Part shown: positions 34,807 to 35,835 of the stretch, piece by piece | How positions within the stretch are numbered: the first letter of the stretch is position 1 | Layout: the number at the start of each line of letters is the position of its first letter | Source: Candidatus Methanovorans sp. | GTDB taxonomy: Archaea; Halobacteriota; Methanosarcinia; Methanosarcinales; Methanosarcinaceae | Direction of reading: 5' to 3' | Length of the DNA: 35,835 bases | Assembly (NCBI GenBank): GCA_020793565.1 | Contig: DQIP01000222.1 | Span: forward strand, 1 to 35,835 | Program-made: the position numbers and the translations under genes | The notes under the pieces: model-generated | Told to the model about the DNA's origin: nothing | Databases searched by the model: none | The model's input: only the letters and a program-made list of their open reading frames with translations

Positions 34807-34929
34807 TTATTCGATCAATTCCATCTCATCCCCACAACATTCAAGAGCACCGCCGCCTACTTCTGTGACTTTGACCTCATTGCCGCAAATGTTGCAGCGA
34901 TATTTTTCACCGATTTCCGAAACACCCAT
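34807..34929 (-). CDS. Desulforedoxin (free-standing)
   Basis: A 40-residue protein too short for usual gene callers. The sequence after GEKYRC follows desulforedoxin throughout: CNICG with C12 and C15, then [13 protein letters not shown] with adjacent C30-C31, the four ligands of a distorted Fe(Cys)4 centre. A very strong SD (GAGGTGA) lies before the ATG at 34929. In classical desulfoferrodoxin this domain is fused to the superoxide reductase; here the two parts are separate genes about 950 bp apart on the same strand. It probably donates electrons to superoxide reductase or rubrerythrin. First gene of the block. Confidence 0.9.
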   Translation of the reverse strand: MGVSEIGEKYRCNICGNEVKVTEVGGGALECCGDEMELIE

Positions 34930-35423
34930 TGATCTCACCTCCCCTTTACGTCAATATACTAAAATTAATCAGGTATTAGGCATATATTCGCATTGATGCA
35001 AAAACCATTCGTGTATTCACGGATAATACTGTGCATAATTTTACATCATTGTTCTGAAGGATTAAACAGCATTTCTGCATCATATATATCGTATCTTATC
35101 CCCACTTACATTTAAACTATTAAGATAATGTGTGACATTAGTGCATATATACATGTTGGTACCATTAGTGTTCGGTTAAAAATTAAATAATGATAAATAG
35201 CACACATACACCGGAGATGTTTATCATTATCTGGTTTCTGCGCGCGTGTTCCTGTTCGATCAAATAAGAGACCATATTTATACGAACTGGGTTACAGGGG
35301 TATATGGTCGTGTTCCCCACATGCGCTGGGTCTTGCAACATGGATCGTACATTGGGATTTTATCGAAAGCATCTATACAAATACGTTCCGGCTTGTTATG
35401 GTTGTATCAGCATGTACCCGGAC
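34930..35423. other. Gene-free stretch
   Basis: No gene is supported. The left part is AT-rich and should contain the promoter of the desulforedoxin-led block (a TATA-like AT tract lies near 34956-34970 on the minus strand). From about 35220 the composition is richer in GC and one frame is open (35246-35434), but it has no start signal and no family features. Confidence 0.4.
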
Positions 35424-35747
35424 TCATTCGTTGAAATTTTTGGGATTCGGGGACTTCAAAACAAAGAATTCCATAATCGGTAAACTTACATTCTGTATCA
35501 GCATCTTTGTGTTATATGGAAGATTCACTATTGATCCGTGCGGATAATCATGTGCCTCCTGATCACCCAATGACAACCTCATCTCGCCCTGAACGACTAT
35601 AAGGTATACATTTGAATTGGAAAAGTGTTCAGGCATATTCTGTCCCTTTTCCAGTATGATGTGATTTATGTGGACATTATCATCATTTACGATCTTCTCA
35701 ACCAGTTTTGTATCAGAACTCTTAAATTCATAAATAGTTTCAATCAT
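35424..35747 (-). CDS. Small cupin-like protein
   Basis: A 107-residue single-domain cupin: beta-rich, with NMPEHFSNSNVYLIVVQGEM (first cupin motif, only one histidine) and HDYPHGSIVNLPYNTKMLIQ (second motif). The usual HxH of metal-binding cupins is reduced, so metal binding is uncertain. No operon partner is in the window. Small cupins of this kind occur widely; function unknown. Confidence 0.75.
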   Translation of the reverse strand: MIETIYEFKSSDTKLVEKIVNDDNVHINHIILEKGQNMPEHFSNSNVYLIVVQGEMRLSLGDQEAHDYPHGSIVNLPYNTKMLIQNVSLPIMEFFVLKSPNPKNFNE

Positions 35748-35835
35748 TCAATCACCAATTGTAACTATTCAGCCACCCTATAAACCGTTTATTCTTCAAA
35801 AAACACCAAAACCGAAAATTCAATATATAATAACC

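Noticed and set aside
35246-35434. Open frame of 62 codons in the gap before the cupin
   Set aside because: No SD, no family features, no clear start, and the other frames over the same DNA look equally protein-like.

Overview
The window looks like chromosome of a methane-metabolising archaeon of the Methanosarcinales or the related ANME-2 lineages. The evidence is a two-subunit archaeal pyruvate carboxylase, a four-subunit pyruvate:ferredoxin oxidoreductase in G-D-A-B order, an archaeal-type leucyl-tRNA synthetase, deoxyhypusine synthase beside pyruvoyl-dependent arginine decarboxylase, tandem DUF2180 proteins, an AfpA-type archaeoflavoprotein, an Isf-type iron-sulfur flavoprotein, GGTG/GGAGG ribosome binding sites and AT-rich intergenic DNA. 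No marker for a species is present. I saw no rRNA, tRNA, CRISPR array or intact transposase.

Layout. 1-3746: pyruvate carboxylase pycB-pycA (minus strand), with a small inverted-repeat element (MITE A) downstream. 4182-9455: threonine synthase, leucyl-tRNA synthetase and a tRNA-dihydrouridine synthase (plus). 9694-12607: porGDAB (plus). 12657-14320: an AT-rich overlapping pair, dGTPase-like HD hydrolase plus nucleoside 2-deoxyribosyltransferase (minus). 14494-16646: endonuclease III, a voltage-sensor potassium channel with a zinc-ribbon tail, and a phosphodiesterase. 16911-19873: two overlapping winged-helix regulators and the arginine decarboxylase/deoxyhypusine synthase pair. 20054-24980: an unknown protein, a 3 x 23 bp tandem repeat, then a redox/metalloid cluster (DGC-motif protein, OsmC, mini-thioredoxin, zinc ribbon, ferredoxin, permease) opposite an ArsM-type methyltransferase and a decayed membrane gene. 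25556-29080: copper chaperone, three-HMA copper ATPase and two tiny membrane proteins. 29098-30736: a circularly permuted GTPase bracketed by inverted copies of a third element (MITE C). 30735-34929: an oxidative-stress block on the minus strand (archaeoflavoprotein, rubrerythrin, flavin reductase, iron-sulfur flavoprotein, superoxide reductase, AhpD-like protein, two DUF2180 proteins and a free-standing desulforedoxin). 35424-35747: a small cupin.

How it fits together. The left half is anabolic carbon metabolism of an acetyl-CoA autotroph: Por makes pyruvate from acetyl-CoA, Pyc carboxylates it to oxaloacetate, and oxaloacetate feeds aspartate and threonine. The right half is accessory stress biology (metalloid, copper, oxygen) and is where the non-autonomous mobile elements cluster: three MITE-like families, five copies in all, several with intact target duplications, plus one very long hairpin.

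The most interesting signals are: (1) three MITE families with clear terminal repeats but no transposase in view; (2) a 37-bp-arm hairpin whose three imperfections are all G-U pairs in only one transcription direction; (3) superoxide reductase and desulforedoxin encoded as separate genes in one stress block; (4) the dGTPase/deoxyribosyltransferase couple as a possible nucleotide-depletion module; (5) a small membrane gene beside arsM that has lost its start and gained two stops.
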